Shown one piece after another: positions 60,465-64,000 of a stretch of DNA of 64,000 nt. The DNA comes from Whalleya microplaca. Taxonomy: Eukaryota; Ascomycota; Sordariomycetes; Xylariales; Xylariaceae. The position numbers and the translations under genes were made by a program. The notes under the pieces were generated by a model that did no database searches, was not told where the DNA came from, and worked only from the letters and a program-made list of their open reading frames with translations. How positions within the stretch are numbered: position 1 is the first letter of the stretch; each line of letters opens with the position of its first letter. The stretch lies in the NCBI GenBank assembly GCA_022497155.1, contig MU385710.1, positions 868,001 to 932,000 on the forward strand, read 5' to 3'.

Positions 60465-61266
60465 TTGCATTACTTTGCATCACAGCACCAACCACCTACC
60501 ACCTATGTATGCATGCGTGCTTTGTTGTTGTGGTGGGATAACCTACGCGATCTGTCTTATCTGGAGGTAGCTTCGATGATGAGACGAGAATCACGAAACT
60601 TGGCAGCAGCATCTGCAAGGGTTGGGGGATGGACGGATGGATCTGGGCTGGCTTCTTCATCATATTCTCTGTGGCGTTGACGATTACGAGGAGAACGGCG
60701 TGGATCTAGATAGTATTAGAGCATGCCTGGTCTCCATATCAATCAAGTTGGCTTTTGCGCCCTCTTGTTAAACCATGATGCTTCTGACACGGCTACAGCA
60801 GAAACGAGGAAAACACCCATGACCTATGAGAGAGAGATATGCCCACCCATTCATTAAGTGAATTCAGTAGACTGAGCGGTTTGTGTATGTATGTATGTAT
60901 GTGATGTGGATGTTGATGTCCCTTGGATGGTGATTCATTATTATAACCCATGTACTTGAGCGATTCCATTCATCTGCCCTGAAGGAAGATATTATAGCTA
61001 TATGACTAATATGTAAGAAATCTTCGCAGAAGAACCCTCTATCTAACTTTCGAACTCCATTGCTATGCGCTAAATACGACCATGAATGCTACCTTTCTAC
61101 CCCTGAAAGCAACCAGCCAGCCAGCCCTTAGTCCATGGACACGGGGAGATATAAGAAAACCCACCTCAAAACGCAACGCTATCCATCACAGGACCAAAGA
61201 CAAAATTAGCCATCCCTTTCCTTCCCCTCCGTCCTTATTCAGATAGATAAAACCATAAGGAAGTAA
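60465..61266. other. Convergent intergenic region
   Basis: 802 bp between RPS14 and RAD26 stop codons. A short TATG repeat lies at 60885-60901. No gene recognised. Confidence 0.5.
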
Positions 61267-64000
61267 TCAATACCCCTCCCTCAGCGCCCAAATAGCCCGC
61301 ATACTCGACCCCCGCTTGTCCATCCTCGCGACGCGGTTCAGCGCGGCCTTGAAGTCCGCCGACTGCCGGTTCGTGACGCACAGCGGGTTGAAGTGGTCGA
61401 CCAGCAGCTTCGTGGGCACCTGGCCGCCGTGCCTTCTAATAAAGGCCGGGATCATCTTCTCGAAATCCCGCGCCCGCAGGTTCGCCGTGCTGCCCCCTGT
61501 ACCCCCCGCCCCGGGAGTCGAGCTGCCGCTCCCACTGCCCGGGGTACTGGGGTTGGAGTTGGTGGTGTGGGAAAGACCCTGGCGGTCCGCGAGCCCGGCC
61601 AGGATGCCCGCGGACGCGAGCCCGCCGCGCCGGATATTGGTCGGGCGCCCGGCCTCGCCGACCTCGCCGGTCCAGGTCACGGTGCCGATGGGGACGTGGC
61701 GGGCGTGCTGGGCGGCGCGGCGGAGGGAGGCGGCGGCCTCGGCGGCCACGCGGTCGGCCTCCTGCTGCAGGATGTGGCGGCTGGCCTGCGGCTTCTTGCT
61801 GTTGCCGTTGACGATGGCGTCGTGCTCGAGGGCCGCGTGCACGCCCGAGCGCGCGAAGAGGCCCGACATGATCCGGTCTTCCTCGTTTGTGGAGGAGGCT
61901 TGGTTGGGGTCGGAGGGTGGGTTGTAGTCCTCGAGGCCGGCTATGCCTTCGATGGTGTGCAGGCTTTGGGCGTTGTTGTCGGTTGCGGGGCCATCTGGTG
62001 TTGTAGTGGTCTTCTCGGTGGAGTCCCCGGTGCTGTCTTGAGCCGGTGGCTGGGGGAGCTTGATTTCGGAACCCTCAAACAGTTTCCCGGTCTCTGTCCT
62101 ATCTTCCTCGGAAGAGCCCAGGGTGAACAGGTCATGCAAGTCGTGCAGCTGAAATGTCGTGCGTTGCTTCGGGTCCTTCAAGACCTTGTTACTTAGAAAC
62201 TGTTTGAAGATCTGCCGATGATAAATCTTCTCCTCGATCGTGCCTGCGGTCATGAGTCGGTATATAGTGACCTCCTTTTTCTGGCCAAGACGCCATGCTC
62301 TTTCACGGGCCTGGACATCCGTCGAGGGATTCCAATCAGGGTCGAAGATAATAACTCGATTTGCTCCTGTCAAATTGACACCCAAACCACCGACTTTCGT
62401 CGTAAGTAAGAACAGGTCGATTTCCGGGTCCTTGTTGAACTGATCGACAAGGTTTTGTCTGTCCTTGATGGCAGTTCCACCATCCATTCGCAAATACTTG
62501 ATATTGTCCAGACGCTGCACGAACTGTTCGAGAATATCGAGCATCTGTACGCCTTGACTGAAGAGGAGCGTCTTGTGTCCGAGCTGCTTCCACATTTTAA
62601 GGAGCGCTTTCACGACTTGCATCTTGCCTGATTTATTTGCCATTCCCCATCTATACCCTTCTTTCACTTTTAATCGGGGCTCAAGCAGATCAGGGTGATT
62701 ACAAATTTTTCGAAGGATGTCAATGCCGAAGAGCGACTGTCTCGTTCTATTCAAAATGGAAGTCATTTCCTCGGATTTCAGGAAGAGCTCGTAAGCGTCA
62801 CGTTGCGGTCTGGTCAGCTTGCAGAATAGAACCTGCTCGCTCTTCTTGGGAAGGTCAGCCGCGACGTCAACCTTCAGTCGCTGGAGTAGATACGGGCTAA
62901 TTGTATCCTTGAGAGTTTCTGCACACTTTTGTGCCGTCATGATTTGGAGATTGGTAGCATTGGCGTAACCGCCAAGCTTTATAGGGATTTCGAACTGGTT
63001 GCGAAAGTCAACGAGGGTTCCTAGTCGCATTGGGAAGATAAAATCGAACAGAGACCATAACTCCATCAGATTGTTTTGCATCGGCGTCCCAGAAAGAATG
63101 ACTCTGTTCGGCGTGCGTAGTTCTTTGCAGTATATAGTGACCGCCGCATTTGGGTTTCGGATCTTATGGCCCTCGTCCAGTACGGCATAGGCCCATTCGA
63201 CAGGAATCAAGATATCACCATACGTCTGCAAGCCTGCGTAGGTAGTGACTAAGACATGGCCTTGCTTGACGACTCGATCGACAATCTTCTTGGCAGATTT
63301 GTTTACCTTCCTCCCGCCCCCTCTCTGGTCCCATGATATCTCCTCATTCTCAATCATACCTTCGTCCCTAACACTGAACATGCCGCTACCGGATGAATGA
63401 AGAATCGAGACACGCAAAGGTGGCCACCAACGGTGAAACTCGTTCACCCATTGTCTTAGGACCGTTGCCGGTGCCACGACGATGACAGGTTTATAGAGCT
63501 GCTTGCTGTAATGCAAGGCAGCAATGAAGGAGATGAGCTGAACGGTTTTGCCAAGCCCCATTTCGTCACCGATTATCCCGCCCACTTTCTGGTAATAGAG
63601 TTCGGCCAGCCACTGCACGCCAGTCTTCTGATAATCGAAAAGAGCGGGATAGATGTCACCTGGTAATTTCAGACCATCATCGAATTGGTGGTCGGGCTGG
63701 TCAGGAGAAGGCTTGAACCACTCTTCGCCTTCAGTCACATCTTCAGCTTCCTCGGGTTGCCCATCGTCCCTTTCTTGTCTTCTCAGCCGTGCTCTACTTC
63801 GTCTCTCAACCCAGTCTGCCAGTCGGTCCTGGTAATTCGCCTCGTTTCCGTCGTCGATGTTACTAACATCTAACTTCCCATCGTCCTTTCGCGTCTTCTT
63901 CGGCTTCTTCCGAGGTAGTTCGGTAAGGTCATAGTCATCCGACTCTTGATCGTCTATGAAATCCGCCTCAGGCGCATCCGCTGCCGGAGGTACGAACTCA
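61267..64000 (-). CDS. RAD26: Rad26/CSB (ERCC6) SNF2-family ATPase, N-terminus outside window
   Basis: Nuclear DNA translocase that binds stalled RNA polymerase II and starts transcription-coupled nucleotide excision repair. The frame is open to the window edge, so the N-terminal part and start are missing; about 910 residues are present. Order: an acidic/basic leader with KKPKKTRKDDG, then the SNF2 motor: motif I GDEMGLGKT, motif II VLDEGHKIRN, motif III LSGTPMQNN, the HELICc part with LFSQGVQMLDILEQF, TTKVGGLGVNLTGA and the motif VI RERAWRLGQKKEV. Next come a Ser/Gly/Thr-rich linker and a C-terminal winged-helix-like domain (FEKMIPAFIRRHGGQVPTKL) as in CSB. No intron is seen in this part. 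The 3' 700 bp are very G+C rich, giving long spurious frames on the other strand. Confidence 0.96.
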   Translation of the reverse strand, partial: EFVPPAADAPEADFIDDQESDDYDLTELPRKKPKKTRKDDGKLDVSNIDDGNEANYQDRLADWVERRSRARLRRQERDDGQPEEAEDVTEGEEWFKPSPDQPDHQFDDGLKLPGDIYPALFDYQKTGVQWLAELYYQKVGGIIGDEMGLGKTVQLISFIAALHYSKQLYKPVIVVAPATVLRQWVNEFHRWWPPLRVSILHSSGSGMFSVRDEGMIENEEISWDQRGGGRKVNKSAKKIVDRVVKQGHVLVTTYAGLQTYGDILIPVEWAYAVLDEGHKIRNPNAAVTIYCKELRTPNRVILSGTPMQNNLMELWSLFDFIFPMRLGTLVDFRNQFEIPIKLGGYANATNLQIMTAQKCAETLKDTISPYLLQRLKVDVAADLPKKSEQVLFCKLTRPQRDAYELFLKSEEMTSILNRTRQSLFGIDILRKICNHPDLLEPRLKVKEGYRWGMANKSGKMQVVKALLKMWKQLGHKTLLFSQGVQMLDILEQFVQRLDNIKYLRMDGGTAIKDRQNLVDQFNKDPEIDLFLLTTKVGGLGVNLTGANRVIIFDPDWNPSTDVQARERAWRLGQKKEVTIYRLMTAGTIEEKIYHRQIFKQFLSNKVLKDPKQRTTFQLHDLHDLFTLGSSEEDRTETGKLFEGSEIKLPQPPAQDSTGDSTEKTTTTPDGPATDNNAQSLHTIEGIAGLEDYNPPSDPNQASSTNEEDRIMSGLFARSGVHAALEHDAIVNGNSKKPQASRHILQQEADRVAAEAAASLRRAAQHARHVPIGTVTWTGEVGEAGRPTNIRRGGLASAGILAGLADRQGLSHTTNSNPSTPGSGSGSSTPGAGGTGGSTANLRARDFEKMIPAFIRRHGGQVPTKLLVDHFNPLCVTNRQSADFKAALNRVARMDKRGSSMRAIWALREGY

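Overview
This is nuclear DNA from a filamentous ascomycete (Pezizomycotina). The evidence is short introns of about 46-200 bp with GTRNGT-type donors and CTAAC-like branch sites, a PRP8 gene carrying an intein, dispersed ribosomal protein genes, NACHT/ankyrin and nucleoside-phosphorylase-like STAND genes, a fungal AA16-type LPMO, and SPX-ankyrin-GDPD architecture. The class cannot be fixed from sequence alone. All exon joints below were read by eye from reading frame, splice consensus and protein conservation.

Layout. 1-6.2 kb: 3' four-fifths of PRP8 (+), interrupted in frame by a 176-residue mini-intein. 6.2-20.2 kb: a gene desert with one gene, a two-repeat Myb/SANT protein (12.5-13.8 kb, +). 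20.2-28.9 kb: an SPX-ankyrin-GDPD phosphodiesterase (-), divergent from a STAND-type ankyrin gene (+) with a frameshift and a stop, then a ketopantoate reductase (-). 30.5-35.5 kb: a fungal Cys-motif protein (-) broken by one TAG codon, and an Mpv17/PMP22-family membrane protein (+). 36-53 kb: an accessory, repeat-rich stretch with a MITE-like inverted repeat, two unrecognised genes (the second with a possible PD-(D/E)XK signature), a TRIM-like element, a NACHT-ankyrin gene (-), a nucleoside-phosphorylase-domain gene (+) split by a solo LTR, a DHA2-type MFS transporter (-), and a decayed NACHT-family fragment carrying a Mutator-like MITE. 53.3-64 kb: AA16 LPMO (-), ISA2 (+), RPL7 (-) and RPS14 (+) head to head, and the C-terminal part of RAD26/CSB (-) running off the window end.

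The two ends hold conserved housekeeping genes for splicing, translation, Fe-S assembly and transcription-coupled repair. The middle is a graveyard of NLR/STAND immune-type genes. The clearest evidence is two transposon insertions whose target-site duplications can be read exactly. In each case, leaving out the insert and one duplication rejoins a continuous reading frame across the site, so the genes were probably coding, or at least locally in frame, when hit. Two other genes carry single nonsense codons, one of which (TGG to TAG) fits a CpA-to-TpA change of the RIP type.
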